A stretch of 64,000 nt of DNA from Novosphingobium kaempferiae (GCF_021227995.1 NZ_CP089301.1:2170001-2234000), one strand, 5' to 3'; shown: positions 1-8,377, counted from the first letter of the stretch. A program made the numbers and translations. The notes: generated by a model not told the origin, from the sequence alone.

Positions 1-97
1 CGCCGGTCTGGATCTCCTCGTGGAGCCGTTCCTCGAATTCGCGGATCAGCTTCATCTGCCGATAGGCGCGGGTCAGCGCCTCGCGGTTGAGCTGCAT
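1..97 (-). CDS. 2-oxoacid dehydrogenase E1 alpha subunit (partial, N-terminus only)
   Basis: The first 32 codons of a gene running off the left edge. The visible protein begins MQLNREALTRAYRQMKLIRE and continues with FEERLHEE, the typical opening of the thiamine-diphosphate-dependent E1 alpha subunit of pyruvate, acetoin or branched-chain 2-oxoacid dehydrogenases. In that family E1 decarboxylates a 2-oxoacid and passes the acyl group to E2 lipoate. The cofactor motif is outside the window, so the substrate class cannot be decided. It reads in the same direction as the acyl-CoA dehydrogenase operon upstream, separated by about 150 bp containing a palindromic repeat. Confidence 0.75.
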   Translation of the reverse strand, partial: MQLNREALTRAYRQMKLIREFEERLHEEIQTG

Positions 98-144
98 CAG
101 GGGTTCCTCTCGTTGATGGTGTTGATTTCGAGACAACACCCTTT

Positions 145-227
145 CGTCATTGCGAGCGCAGCGAAGCAATCCAGTGCGGAGCCGCGCCGCTTTGGATTGC
201 CGCGGCCCTGCGGGCCTCGCAATGACG
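145..227. repeat. Palindromic intergenic repeat, family A, copy 1
   Basis: An inverted repeat whose outer arms read CGTCATTGCGAG and CTCGCAATGACG. It lies between the E1 alpha gene and the acyl-CoA dehydrogenase gene. The same arms recur at 8378-8451, 14226-14300, 16866-16955 and 26254-26329, always outside genes, so this is a dispersed REP-like element. The RNA would fold into a long hairpin and may stabilise or end transcripts. Confidence 0.85.
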
Positions 228-248
228 AGGAAGGGTGAGGCAGGATGG

Positions 249-1457
249 TCACAGGCCCAGCACAGACTTGGCGATGATGGTGCTCTGAACTTCGTTGGTG
301 CCGCCGAAGATCGTCCACGCGCGGCTGTTGAGATAGCGGGCGGAGGCGACCTGCGCGGCCTTTGAATGGACGGCGGGCGGCGCGTTGTCGCCATAGAGCG
401 GGCGCGCCGTCTCCAGCTGGAGCCCGGCCGGGCCGTAGAGGTCCACCGCCAGCAGGTCGATCTCCTGCCGCAGGTTGGACGCGAGCAGCTTGGTGAGCGA
501 GGTCTGAGGCCCCGCCTTGCGGCCCTTGGCGATCTCCGAGATGATCTTCAGCTCGATCATCTCCAGTGCGTTGACCGAAAGCCGGGCCTTGGCCACGCGG
601 CGGCGCCAGTCGGTCTGGTCGGCAAGGATACCCCCCTTCCCATCGCTCTCCTCCTTCGCGGCCGCCTCGATCTGGTCGAGATCGTAGCCGAGCTTGGGGG
701 CGTGGCAAGAACCGCCGCGCTCGTTCTCCAGCAGGAACTTGGCGATGGTCCAGCCGTCGCCCTCCCCGCCGACGAGGTTCTCCGCCGGGACCATGACGTC
801 CTCGAGGAAGACCTGGTTGACCTCATGGTCGCCCGCATTGGTCAGGATCGGGCGGACCGAGACGCCGGGCGTGGCAAGGTCGATCAGCAGGAAGGAGATG
901 CCCGCCTGCTTCTTCACCTCGGTATTGGTGCGGACCAGCGTGAACATGCGGTTGGCGTGGTGCGCGTGGGTGGTCCAGATCTTCGATCCGTTGACGCGGT
1001 AGTGATCGCCCTCCCTGACCGCGCGGGTCTTGAGGCTGGCAAGGTCGGACCCCGCGCCCGGCTCGGAGAAGCCCTGGCACCAGTAATCCTCGCCCGAGAG
1101 GATGCGCGGAAGAACCTCAGCCTTCTGCGCGTCGGTGCCGAAGTTGTAGATCACCGGGGCCAGCAGCTTGAGGCCGAGCACGGTCAGGTTCGGCGCACCG
1201 GCAGCCGCGCATTCCTTCTCGAATAGGTAGCGCTGCAGCGGCGTCCAGCCGGTGCCGCCGTGTTCGGCGGGCCACTGGTAGCCGAGCCAGCCCTTTTCGT
1301 GCAGCACGGCGTTCCACGCCTGCCCGATCTCCGGCTCGACGAAGACCGAGGGGGTCGCCGCGGCGCCCGCCTTGACCTCCGCCGGAAGGTGGTCGCGCAG
1401 GAAAGTGCGGACCTCTTCGCGGAAAGCGGCATCTTCGGGGGAAAGTTCGATATCCAT
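249..1457 (-). CDS. Acyl-CoA dehydrogenase (large-subunit type)
   Basis: 402 residues with the acyl-CoA dehydrogenase layout: an alpha-helical N-terminus (about 1-120), a beta domain with the flavin-binding stretch GFSEPGAGSDLASL near residue 130, and a C-terminal helical domain ending in TIFGGTNEVQSTIIAKSVLGL-like sequence. The enzyme introduces a 2,3-double bond into an acyl-CoA and passes electrons to ETF. The length and style resemble the PimC/FadE-like large subunits that often pair with a smaller homologue; such a homologue lies at 7192-8313. It is 5 bp downstream of the thiolase-like gene and is probably co-transcribed with it. The natural substrate is unknown. Confidence 0.9.
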   Translation of the reverse strand: MDIELSPEDAAFREEVRTFLRDHLPAEVKAGAAATPSVFVEPEIGQAWNAVLHEKGWLGYQWPAEHGGTGWTPLQRYLFEKECAAAGAPNLTVLGLKLLAPVIYNFGTDAQKAEVLPRILSGEDYWCQGFSEPGAGSDLASLKTRAVREGDHYRVNGSKIWTTHAHHANRMFTLVRTNTEVKKQAGISFLLIDLATPGVSVRPILTNAGDHEVNQVFLEDVMVPAENLVGGEGDGWTIAKFLLENERGGSCHAPKLGYDLDQIEAAAKEESDGKGGILADQTDWRRRVAKARLSVNALEMIELKIISEIAKGRKAGPQTSLTKLLASNLRQEIDLLAVDLYGPAGLQLETARPLYGDNAPPAVHSKAAQVASARYLNSRAWTIFGGTNEVQSTIIAKSVLGL

Positions 1458-1462
1458 TCGCT

Positions 1463-2626
1463 TCAGCGTTCCAGAATGGTGACTGCGGAGACGCCCGGAG
1501 CGCCGTAGACATGGCTGTATGCCGTCTTCGGCGCATCAGGCACCTGACGGCCACCGCCGTCTCCCCGCAGTTGCACGACGTTTTCGTAGACCTGGCGCAG
1601 GCCCGATGCGCCGATCGGCTCGCCACAGGCGAGGCATCCGCCGTCCGTGTTGACCGGCAGCGCACCGTTGATCTCGGTGCGCCCCTCGGCCAGCCACTGC
1701 TCCTGCTCGCCGTCGGCGCAGAAGCCGTTCTCGGCCATGTGCATGATCTCCGCGCCCGCCTCGGTATCCTGGAGCTGGGCGACGTCGATGTCCCCCGGGC
1801 CGATTCCGGCAAGGCGGAAGGCATCGGCCGAGGCGATGCGCGAGGCCGTGCCGCGCGGCCCGGTATCGTCCTCCACCACGTCGACCGAGGGCGCGAAGAC
1901 CTCGAAGCTGTGCGGCGGGCGGGTGCGCATGGTCGCGGCCTTGAGCCGGATCAGCGGCTTGCCCAGCTCGCGCGCCTTCTTCTCGCTGGCGAGGACCAGC
2001 GCGACACCGCCCTCCGCCGGGGAGCAGAACATGTACTTGGTGTAAGGATCGCTCACCAGCGGCGCGTCGAGGATCTCGTCCAGCGAGACCGGCTGGCGGC
2101 GCCATGCGTGCGGTGCGTGGACGGCGTTGCGGAACGCCTTCTCCGCGACCAGCCCCAGCGTCTTCTGCGAGATGCCGAACAGGCTCATGTAGCGCATGAT
2201 CTTGGCGGCAAAGAACTGCGTCGTGACCATCTGGCCGACTTCGCCGTACCAGTCCGGCAGGTTGTATTCGGCGGGCATCGCGTTGAACGCGCCGCGCGGA
2301 TGCTTGTCGAAGCCGACCGCGACGCCGATGTCGAACTCGCCCGACTTGATCGCCATCTGCGCCGAGAACAGCGCCGATCCGCCCGCCGCGCAGCCGTTAC
2401 GCACGTTGATGAACTGCACCCCGGTCAGGCCGAGGCGGTCGACCATCGTGTCCGGATTGCCCGCAGCATCCGAGCTGCCATAGGCGAACTGGACCTGCGG
2501 CCATTCGATCCCGGCATCCGCCAGCGCCTGCCGCACGGCGAAGACGCCCTGGTCCACGCCGGACAGGCCGTCGGTCCGCCCGAAGCGGTGGATGCCGATG
2601 CCGACGATGCACACGTCACCGCTCAT
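1463..2626 (-). CDS. Thiolase-superfamily (SCP2-type) acyltransferase or aldolase
   Basis: 387 residues of the thiolase fold. The N-terminal half carries NGCAAGGSAL with a candidate nucleophile Cys79; the C-terminal half has GGCLACGEPIGASG and YSHVYGAPG. Classic thiolases have GHP where this protein has GEP, so the usual general-base His is replaced. This is seen in SCP2-like proteins and in Ltp2-type steroid side-chain aldolases, which work with an OB-fold (DUF35) partner. The partner candidate is encoded directly upstream with an ATGA overlap (2623-2626). Likely role: carbon-carbon bond cleavage of a CoA ester during beta-oxidation, either thiolytic or retro-aldol. Family placement is firm, the reaction is not. 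Confidence 0.85.
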   Translation of the reverse strand: MSGDVCIVGIGIHRFGRTDGLSGVDQGVFAVRQALADAGIEWPQVQFAYGSSDAAGNPDTMVDRLGLTGVQFINVRNGCAAGGSALFSAQMAIKSGEFDIGVAVGFDKHPRGAFNAMPAEYNLPDWYGEVGQMVTTQFFAAKIMRYMSLFGISQKTLGLVAEKAFRNAVHAPHAWRRQPVSLDEILDAPLVSDPYTKYMFCSPAEGGVALVLASEKKARELGKPLIRLKAATMRTRPPHSFEVFAPSVDVVEDDTGPRGTASRIASADAFRLAGIGPGDIDVAQLQDTEAGAEIMHMAENGFCADGEQEQWLAEGRTEINGALPVNTDGGCLACGEPIGASGLRQVYENVVQLRGDGGGRQVPDAPKTAYSHVYGAPGVSAVTILER

Positions 2627-3066
2627 GCTGCACCTCCTGCTGCGGGCGAAAAGGCGGGAATGAGCGGGCTTTCGGGATCGCTCAGGTCCAGCGGCGAAGG
2701 CGCGAAACGCACCGCCATGCCGACCTTAACATCCTCGAACGCCACGTCGTCCAGCCGCGCCTCGACGATCACTTCGCCGGGCAGTTCGACATAGGCGACG
2801 ACCCACGGCGAGAACGCCTCCGGCCCCGCATAAGGCGGCGTCTTGGGGCGGAAGCGCTGGACGGTGTAGGACCACAGCGTCCCGTCCCGCGAAAGGGGCA
2901 CGGCGTCGTAGCCTTCGGAGGCCGGGCAGGGAAATACGATGCGGCCGGTTTCCCGGTCCTTTCCGCCGATCAGACGCGGGGGCGTCTCGTCGGTGAACAG
3001 GCCTTCTGCAATCGCTCGCATCTCGCTCCCAATCCTCAATTCGGGCCGGTTGTAGGGTCCGGTCAT
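2623..3066 (-). CDS. OB-fold (DUF35) partner protein with degenerate zinc ribbon
   Basis: 147 residues. The C-terminal two thirds (GTLWSYTVQRFRPKTPPY, then WVVAYVELPG and VEARLDD) match the OB-fold of DUF35 proteins, which bind thiolase-like enzymes and help position CoA substrates. The rubredoxin-like zinc ribbon that usually precedes the OB-fold carries four cysteines in two CxxC pairs; here only Cys47 (FPCP) remains, so zinc binding is unlikely. First gene of the operon, overlapping the thiolase-like gene by four bases, which suggests a stoichiometric complex. The promoter must lie in the 124-bp gap shared with the divergent GMC oxidoreductase gene. Confidence 0.85.
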   Translation of the reverse strand: MTGPYNRPELRIGSEMRAIAEGLFTDETPPRLIGGKDRETGRIVFPCPASEGYDAVPLSRDGTLWSYTVQRFRPKTPPYAGPEAFSPWVVAYVELPGEVIVEARLDDVAFEDVKVGMAVRFAPSPLDLSDPESPLIPAFSPAAGGAA

Positions 3067-3091
3067 GAATGCGATTTAAGCCCGCCTGCGC

Positions 3092-3116
3092 AGCGTTTGT
3101 GACTCATCAAAACGCT
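3092..3116. promoter_or_regulatory. Candidate operator, inverted repeat
   Basis: Perfect 7-bp arms AGCGTTT and AAACGCT separated by 11 bp, centred in the divergent intergenic region between the OB-fold gene (minus) and the GMC oxidoreductase gene (plus). Its position suits a regulator controlling both directions. No regulator gene is adjacent, so the binder is unknown. Confidence 0.4.
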
Positions 3117-3190
3117 AGGGTAGCCATTGCGCTAGTTCGTGCGACTTCAGATGGGCGACGGGGTCACCCCCCGCGCGGGAGAGACGAGCG

Positions 3191-4822
3191 ATGGCGAAGC
3201 AGTGGGACTACATCATCGTCGGTGCAGGCAGCGCCGGTTGCGTCATGGCCGAGCGCCTGAGCGCGGACGGACGCTCGCAGGTGCTGGTGCTGGAAGCGGG
3301 CGGCGAGAACGACAGCTTCTGGGTCACGCTGCCCAAGGGCGTCGCCAAGCTGGTCAAGAAGCCCGAGCACATGTGGGCCTACCACGTTGCACAACCGCGC
3401 GATCCGGGCGCGAACGAGGCCGGAGCCGGCGAGATCTGGATTCGCGGCAAGGGCCTTGGGGGATCGTCCTCGATCAACGGCATGATCTGGAGCCGGGGCG
3501 AGCCCGCCGACTACGATGCGTGGGAGCGCGAAGCCGGAGCCACCGGCTGGAACGGCGAGAGCATGACCCAGGCCTTCCTCGAACTGGAGGATCACGCCGC
3601 CGGTCGCGGGCCGATGCGCGGCAGCGGCGGCCTCGTGCGGGTGGACCCAGCCTGCTACACCTACCCCCTTGCCGAACGCATGATCGAGGCTGGCGAAGCG
3701 CAGGGCCTGCGCCGGGTGGACGACCTCAATGGCCGTGCGGGCCCGCGCGTCGGCTATTACAGCCACAACATCCGCAAGGGTAAGCGCGACTCGTCGGCGC
3801 GCACCTATCTCGCCGCCGCGCGCAAGCGGCCCAACGTCACGGTGATGACCGGCGTGATGGCGCAGCGCATCGTGTTCGAGGGCACGCGCGCCGTGGGCAT
3901 CGACGTCACCGTGAACGGCAGCCCGCAGCGCTTCGACTGCTCGGGAGAGATCGTGGTGAGCGCAGGCGCGATGGAAAGCCCGCTGCTGCTCCAGCGTTCC
4001 GGCATCGGCGATGCTGCGCGGCTTGCTGCGGCGGGCATCCCCCTCGTCGCCCATTCGCCCGACGTAGGCGAGCGGATGATCGAGCATCTCTCGCTCTCCA
4101 TCCCGTTCCGGCTGGACAGGGGCAAGGGCACGAACAGGAGCTTCTTCGGGATCGGCGCGGCGCTGGCCATGCTGCGCTATCTGCTGCGCGGCGACGGCGT
4201 GCTGGCCACCGGCCCGTTCGAGGTCGGTGCCTTCTGCAACGTCGCCCATCCTGACGGGCGCACCGACGCGCAGTTCTACCTCGGCGGCTACACCTTCAAG
4301 GTCGGCGACGACAAGGATCCGGTCCCGCTCGACAAGATCGACCCCAAGCCCGGCGTCACGATCTATGGTCAGCTGCTGCGCCTCACCAGCGAATCGAGCG
4401 TGCGCGCCACCGGCCCCGCCGCCACCGACGCGCCCGAGATCCTGCACAACTTCCTCTCCACCGAGCACGACCGGCGCTCCGCCGTCGCACTGGTCCGCGC
4501 CATGCGCGACTACGTGCGCGCCGGGCCGCTCGCAACGATGGTGGGCGAGGAACTGGTGCCGGGCGCGCACGTCGAAAGCGACGAGGACGTCCTCGCCATG
4601 TTCCGCCGCCTGTCGAGCTGCGGCCTCCACGCCATCCGCTCCTGCCGCATGGGCGCCGACCCGCAGGCCGTGGTGGACCCGCGCCTGCGCGTCAACGGCG
4701 TGCAGGGCGTGCGCGTGGCGGACTGCTCGATCATGCCCTGGCACGTCACCGGCAACACCAATGCCCCCGCCATGGCGGTCGGCCTGCGCGGCGCGAAGCT
4801 GATGCTGGAGGATCGCGGCTGA
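3191..4822 (+). CDS. GMC-family FAD-dependent oxidoreductase (choline/alcohol dehydrogenase-like)
   Basis: 543 residues, full length for the GMC family. It starts with the FAD-binding motif IIVGAGSAGCVMAERLS (about 6-22) and has the GMC signature KGLGGSSSINGMIWSRG (about 93-110). The C-terminal catalytic region is HAIRSCRMGADP followed by WHVTGNTNAPAMAVG, supplying the His and Asn of the active site. Family members oxidise alcohols (choline, polyethylene glycol, terpenoid or long-chain alcohols) to aldehydes using FAD. Divergent from the acyl-CoA operon, so it may produce an aldehyde or acid that enters that pathway; this is inference. Cytoplasmic, no signal peptide. Confidence 0.9.
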   Translation: MAKQWDYIIVGAGSAGCVMAERLSADGRSQVLVLEAGGENDSFWVTLPKGVAKLVKKPEHMWAYHVAQPRDPGANEAGAGEIWIRGKGLGGSSSINGMIWSRGEPADYDAWEREAGATGWNGESMTQAFLELEDHAAGRGPMRGSGGLVRVDPACYTYPLAERMIEAGEAQGLRRVDDLNGRAGPRVGYYSHNIRKGKRDSSARTYLAAARKRPNVTVMTGVMAQRIVFEGTRAVGIDVTVNGSPQRFDCSGEIVVSAGAMESPLLLQRSGIGDAARLAAAGIPLVAHSPDVGERMIEHLSLSIPFRLDRGKGTNRSFFGIGAALAMLRYLLRGDGVLATGPFEVGAFCNVAHPDGRTDAQFYLGGYTFKVGDDKDPVPLDKIDPKPGVTIYGQLLRLTSESSVRATGPAATDAPEILHNFLSTEHDRRSAVALVRAMRDYVRAGPLATMVGEELVPGAHVESDEDVLAMFRRLSSCGLHAIRSCRMGADPQAVVDPRLRVNGVQGVRVADCSIMPWHVTGNTNAPAMAVGLRGAKLMLEDRG

Positions 4823-4871
4823 TCGCCCGCGCCGTCTTGCCATAACCGTCCCGACGCGGGAAAAGGCGCGC

Positions 4872-6221
4872 ATGAACAAGCTCTTCGTCGCCGCACTGCC
4901 CGCACTGCTCGTCCCCGCCCTGTTCATCCCCGCCGTCGCGGTCGCCGCCGACGAGCCGGCGGTCTCCGAAGCCCGGATGCGGGCCGATGTCGAAAAGCTC
5001 GTCTCGTTCGGCACGCGTCACACGCTGTCCTCCGACACCGATCCCAGGCGCGGCATCGGCGCGGCCCGCCGCTGGGCCGCGAGCGAGTTCCGCAAGACCT
5101 CGAAAGCCTGCCGCAACTGCCTTGAAGTGGTCATGCCCGAGGCCATGGTCAGCGGCACGCGCATCCCCACGCCGGTGAAGATGGTCGACGTCGTCGCCAT
5201 CCAGCGCGGCACCGAGCGGCCGAACGAGGTGGTGATCGTCGAGGCGCACATCGACAGCCGCGTCACCGACGTCATGGACACCACCAGCGATGCGCCCGGC
5301 GCCAACGACGATGGATCGGGCACCGCGCTGGTGCTGGAAGCCGCGCGTGTCCTGTCGAAGCGCTCGTTCCCGACGACCATCGTCTACGCCGCGCTCTCGG
5401 GCGAGGAGCAGGGGCTCTACGGCGGCAAGCTGCTGGCCGACTATGCGAAGCAGCAGGGCTGGACGGTGAAGGCGGTGCTCAACAACGACATCGTCGGCGG
5501 CACGCGCGGCTCCGACGGGCTGGTGGACGACGCCCACGTCCGCGTCTTCTCCGAAGGCCCACGCGCAGACGCGACCGACAAGACCCGCGCCGATGCCCGC
5601 CGTTTCGGGGGCGAGAACGACAGCCCGGGCCGCAACATCTCGCGCTACATCGCCGCGCTGGCGGGCGGCGTACAGGACGACCTTGCCGTGCGGCAGGTCT
5701 GGCGCGCCGACCGTCTTGGCCGGGGCGGCGACCAGACGCCGTTCCTTGAGCAGGGCTATCCCGCCGTGCGCTTCTCGGTCGCGATCGAGGACTACGAGCA
5801 CCAGCACCAGGATCTGCGGGTGGAGAACGGCATCCGCTACGGCGACACCGTGGACGAGATGGACTTCCCCTATCTCGCCAAGGTCACGCGCCTGAACATC
5901 GCCGCGCTGGCTGCGCTCGCCAGCGCGCCGCTGCCGCCCTCCCCCAAGGCCGACGCGGCGGTGAAGACATGGACCGACGTGACGTGGCAGGCGGTTCCGG
6001 GCGCAGCGGCCTATTCGGTATGGCGCCGCCGCACCGACGCGCCGGAATGGGAAGCCGAGCCGGTGGTGGCGAAGACGACAGGAACCAGCGTCAAGCTCGA
6101 CGGGTTGCGCGGCGACGACTGGATTCTCGGCGTCCGCTCCATCGCGGCGGACGGCAGCGCAAGCCCGATCGCCGCGGCCGTGCCCGGCGGCGGCTTCGCG
6201 CCCATCGGCGCGCAGCCCTGA
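4872..6221 (+). CDS. Secreted M28-family zinc aminopeptidase with C-terminal fibronectin-like domain
   Basis: 449 residues with an N-terminal signal peptide (MNKLFVAALPALLVPALF... AVAVAADE). The M28 catalytic domain shows the di-zinc ligands in order: VEAHIDSR, APGANDDGSG, SGEEQGLYGG, LNNDIVGG and a late His in EDYEHQHQD. From about residue 365 an added domain (VTWQAVPGAAAYSVWRRR) has the look of a fibronectin type III module. The family removes N-terminal residues from peptides. Exported to the periplasm or outside, where it could feed peptide uptake. It starts 49 bp after the GMC gene but a metabolic link between them is not evident. Confidence 0.88.
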   Translation: MNKLFVAALPALLVPALFIPAVAVAADEPAVSEARMRADVEKLVSFGTRHTLSSDTDPRRGIGAARRWAASEFRKTSKACRNCLEVVMPEAMVSGTRIPTPVKMVDVVAIQRGTERPNEVVIVEAHIDSRVTDVMDTTSDAPGANDDGSGTALVLEAARVLSKRSFPTTIVYAALSGEEQGLYGGKLLADYAKQQGWTVKAVLNNDIVGGTRGSDGLVDDAHVRVFSEGPRADATDKTRADARRFGGENDSPGRNISRYIAALAGGVQDDLAVRQVWRADRLGRGGDQTPFLEQGYPAVRFSVAIEDYEHQHQDLRVENGIRYGDTVDEMDFPYLAKVTRLNIAALAALASAPLPPSPKADAAVKTWTDVTWQAVPGAAAYSVWRRRTDAPEWEAEPVVAKTTGTSVKLDGLRGDDWILGVRSIAADGSASPIAAAVPGGGFAPIGAQP

Positions 6222-6237
6222 GCGCTGCGCCGCCGGC

Positions 6238-7011
6238 TCAGTTCTGGAGCGAGATGTAGCCCAGCTGCGCCGCCTTGAAGACGGTCTGGCTGCGGTTCAC
6301 GGCATTGAGCTTGGTCGCCGCGTTGTGGATGTGGAAGCGCACCGTGGCGCGGCTGCGCGACATGATCATGCTGATCTCGAGGTCGGTCTTGCCGATCGCG
6401 GCCCAGCGCAGGCACTCCACCTCGCGCTTGGACAGGCGCGATTCCGGCGGCAGCGCCTGGGTGGAGCCCATGACCTGCACATACGTCGCAATGAAGGTGC
6501 GCGCATAGAGGCCGAAAGCGTCGGAATAGCGGTCGAACTCTTCCGAAAGGTCGGTCTTCTCACGGTCGAGCGAGTTGAAGCTGACCGCGCCGATCTGACC
6601 GAACGGCAGGTGGACCGGCACGCCGATGGCGGCCCGCGTCAGGGCGCGATGCTCGAAGTTGGCGATGTCGATGGAGGACAGGTAGGCGTTGGGCTCGCGC
6701 GTGCGGAAACCCTCGGCATTGGCCCAGAACGGCTGGCTTTCGAAGCGGCAGGCGGTGGTCAGCGGGCTGTCGAGCGCGATGCGCGAATTGCGCCACCACA
6801 CCCGCTCCTCGTCGCCCCAGCCGAACACCGTGGTGGCAAGCAGGTTGCCCTCGGCATCGACCGGCGTGCGCTTGTCCGCAATGTCGTGCGCAGGGGCCAC
6901 GCGCATGCCGCACTCCATCGCGATGGAATGCAGCGCCTGTGCAGCGGCGCGGATGCCTTCGGGCGATACCACCCGCACGGCGTCGATCTTTTCCTGTGAC
7001 AGCAGTTGCAT
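6238..7011 (-). CDS. LuxR-family transcriptional regulator with autoinducer-binding-like domain
   Basis: 257 residues. The N-terminal about 180 residues look like the LuxR ligand-binding domain (WWRNSRIALDSPL, then VPVHLPFGQIGAVSFN), and the C-terminus carries the LuxR helix-turn-helix (SKREVECLRWAAIGKTDLEI followed by ATVRFHIHNAATKLNAVNRSQTV). No luxI-type synthase gene lies in the window, so it is a solo regulator that may sense a metabolite or a foreign signal. It is divergent from the acyl-CoA dehydrogenase gene at 7192, with an inverted repeat (7126-7155) between them, and is a reasonable candidate regulator of that gene. Confidence 0.85.
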   Translation of the reverse strand: MQLLSQEKIDAVRVVSPEGIRAAAQALHSIAMECGMRVAPAHDIADKRTPVDAEGNLLATTVFGWGDEERVWWRNSRIALDSPLTTACRFESQPFWANAEGFRTREPNAYLSSIDIANFEHRALTRAAIGVPVHLPFGQIGAVSFNSLDREKTDLSEEFDRYSDAFGLYARTFIATYVQVMGSTQALPPESRLSKREVECLRWAAIGKTDLEISMIMSRSRATVRFHIHNAATKLNAVNRSQTVFKAAQLGYISLQN

Positions 7012-7125
7012 TGAAGTCCTCTCGCCACCTTCTTAGACGCCGGAATCGGGGGGGCACAATAGCTTGAAGCCGGGAAATATATCGTTTTCATGACTAGCCT
7101 TTTGCCCAGCGGTAACGCTCGTGCC

Positions 7126-7155
7126 CTTGGTGATAGACCGAGGATCACAACCAAG
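7126..7155. promoter_or_regulatory. Candidate operator between luxR-like and acyl-CoA dehydrogenase genes
   Basis: Arms CTTGGT and ACCAAG separated by 18 bp, with an inner GAT...ATC pair, giving an imperfect longer dyad. It lies 36 bp upstream of the GTG start at 7192, where an activator or repressor site would be expected. The length of the dyad is compatible with a LuxR-type dimer, but it is not a canonical lux box. Confidence 0.35.
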
Positions 7156-7191
7156 AGTGGCGGGGCGGGTGCGCCCCGGCGGGAGCGGACA

Positions 7192-8313
7192 GTGAACTTC
7201 GACCTCAGCGAAGACGAGGAAATGCTCAAGGCTCTGACCGAGCGCTTCGTCACCGACCATTACGATCACGACAGCCGCCGCGCCTTTCTGGCGGAACCGG
7301 CAGGCTTTTCCAGCGCGAACTGGGAGCTTCTGGGCGAACTCGGCCTGATCGCGGCACCTTTCCCCGAGGAACTGGGCGGGCTCGGCCTCGACGCCACCGG
7401 CATCGCCACGGTGTTCGAGGCGCTGGGCCGCGGGCTCGTGGTGGAGCCGCTGGCCGAGGCGGTGGTGATGGCGGGCCGCCTGTTCGCCGCGACTGCACCG
7501 GAATCGCTGCAGGGCGAATGGCTGGACGACCTCCTGACCGGCGGCAAGCGCCTTGCCCTCGCCCATGCCGAGGCGAAGGCGCGCGACGGGCTGGCATGGG
7601 TGGAAACCGTGGCCGCTGTGGACGGCGAGGGCTGGAAGCTGACCGGCTCCAAGCCCTACTGCGCGGCGGGCGGCGGGGCGGACGGGTTCATCGTCTCCGC
7701 GCGGCTCTCCGGCGCGCCGGGTGATGTGGACGGCGTGGCGCTGTTCCTCGTGCGCGCCGGAACGCCCGGAGCCTCGGCGCGCGACTGGCACATGGCCGAC
7801 GGCAGCGTCGCCACCTCGCTGGAACTCGACGGCGTGACCGTCCCCGGCGACCACAAGCTGACCGAAGACGCCTTCGGAGCAATCGCCGCCACCGGAGACC
7901 TTGCCGCGCTCGCCCGCAGCGCCGAAGCGCTGGGCATCATGGAGCGGATCTTCGCCGAGACCATCGACTACCTGCGCACCCGCGACCAGTTCGGCGCGGC
8001 GCTCGGTTCGTTTCAGGCGATCCAGCACCGCATGGTCGCGCAGTACGCCGCGATCGAGCAGTGCCGCGCGCTGCTGAACCTCGCGCTGGTGTCATGGGGC
8101 AGCGACGACTTCGCCAACGCCGTCCACGGCGCGCGGGCCTACATCGCCGAAGCCTCGGTGACGCTGGGGCATGAGATGATCCAGTTCCACGGCGGCATGG
8201 GCGTCACCGACGAACTCGCCATCGGCGGTGGGCACAAGCGCCTGCTGGTGCTCTCGCGCTGGCCGGAGGGGCCGCTGGCGGCGCTGGACCGCTATGCCGG
8301 GCTGCTGAACTGA
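7192..8313 (+). CDS. Acyl-CoA dehydrogenase (small-subunit, PimD-like)
   Basis: 373 residues from a GTG start at 7192, preceded by GGGAGCGG. An in-frame ATG at 7090 would add 34 residues (MTSLLPSGNARALGD...) without similarity to the family, so the GTG is preferred. The protein follows acyl-CoA dehydrogenase organisation, with RDQFGAALGSFQAIQHRM and IQFHGGMGVTDELAIG near the C-terminus, as in the small subunits of pimeloyl-CoA-type dehydrogenases. The flavin-binding region is less conserved than in the 249-1457 homologue. The two may form a heteromer although they are 5.7 kb apart. Followed by a strong intrinsic terminator. Confidence 0.87.
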   Translation: MNFDLSEDEEMLKALTERFVTDHYDHDSRRAFLAEPAGFSSANWELLGELGLIAAPFPEELGGLGLDATGIATVFEALGRGLVVEPLAEAVVMAGRLFAATAPESLQGEWLDDLLTGGKRLALAHAEAKARDGLAWVETVAAVDGEGWKLTGSKPYCAAGGGADGFIVSARLSGAPGDVDGVALFLVRAGTPGASARDWHMADGSVATSLELDGVTVPGDHKLTEDAFGAIAATGDLAALARSAEALGIMERIFAETIDYLRTRDQFGAALGSFQAIQHRMVAQYAAIEQCRALLNLALVSWGSDDFANAVHGARAYIAEASVTLGHEMIQFHGGMGVTDELAIGGGHKRLLVLSRWPEGPLAALDRYAGLLN

Positions 8314-8335
8314 CGAGTACCACAACCTGACGAAA

Positions 8336-8371
8336 GGGGCGGCACTGGCAACAGCGCCGCCCCTCTTTTTT
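8336..8371 (+). terminator. Rho-independent terminator after acyl-CoA dehydrogenase gene
   Basis: Perfect 8-bp GC stem GGGGCGGC / GCCGCCCC with a 12-base loop, followed by TCTTTTTT. It sits 22 bp after the stop codon of the 7192-8313 gene and ends that single-gene unit. Confidence 0.9.
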
Positions 8372-8377
8372 CGCCTT

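Noticed and set aside
145..227. CRISPR-like or tRNA-like repeat
   Set aside because: The copies are dispersed single palindromes without regular spacers, and no cloverleaf or anticodon arm can be drawn.
97..708. Long minus-strand frame of 203 codons overlapping the acyl-CoA dehydrogenase gene
   Set aside because: It is arginine- and proline-rich shadow sequence in another frame of the 249-1457 gene and runs through a palindromic repeat.
3164..5014. 616-codon minus-strand frame opposite the GMC oxidoreductase
   Set aside because: Antisense shadow of a clearly recognisable GMC gene; the composition is His-, Ala- and Arg-rich with no family resemblance.
7090..7191. 34-residue N-terminal extension of the acyl-CoA dehydrogenase
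   Set aside because: It covers the divergent promoter region and has no similarity to the family; the GTG at 7192 has a better ribosome-binding site.
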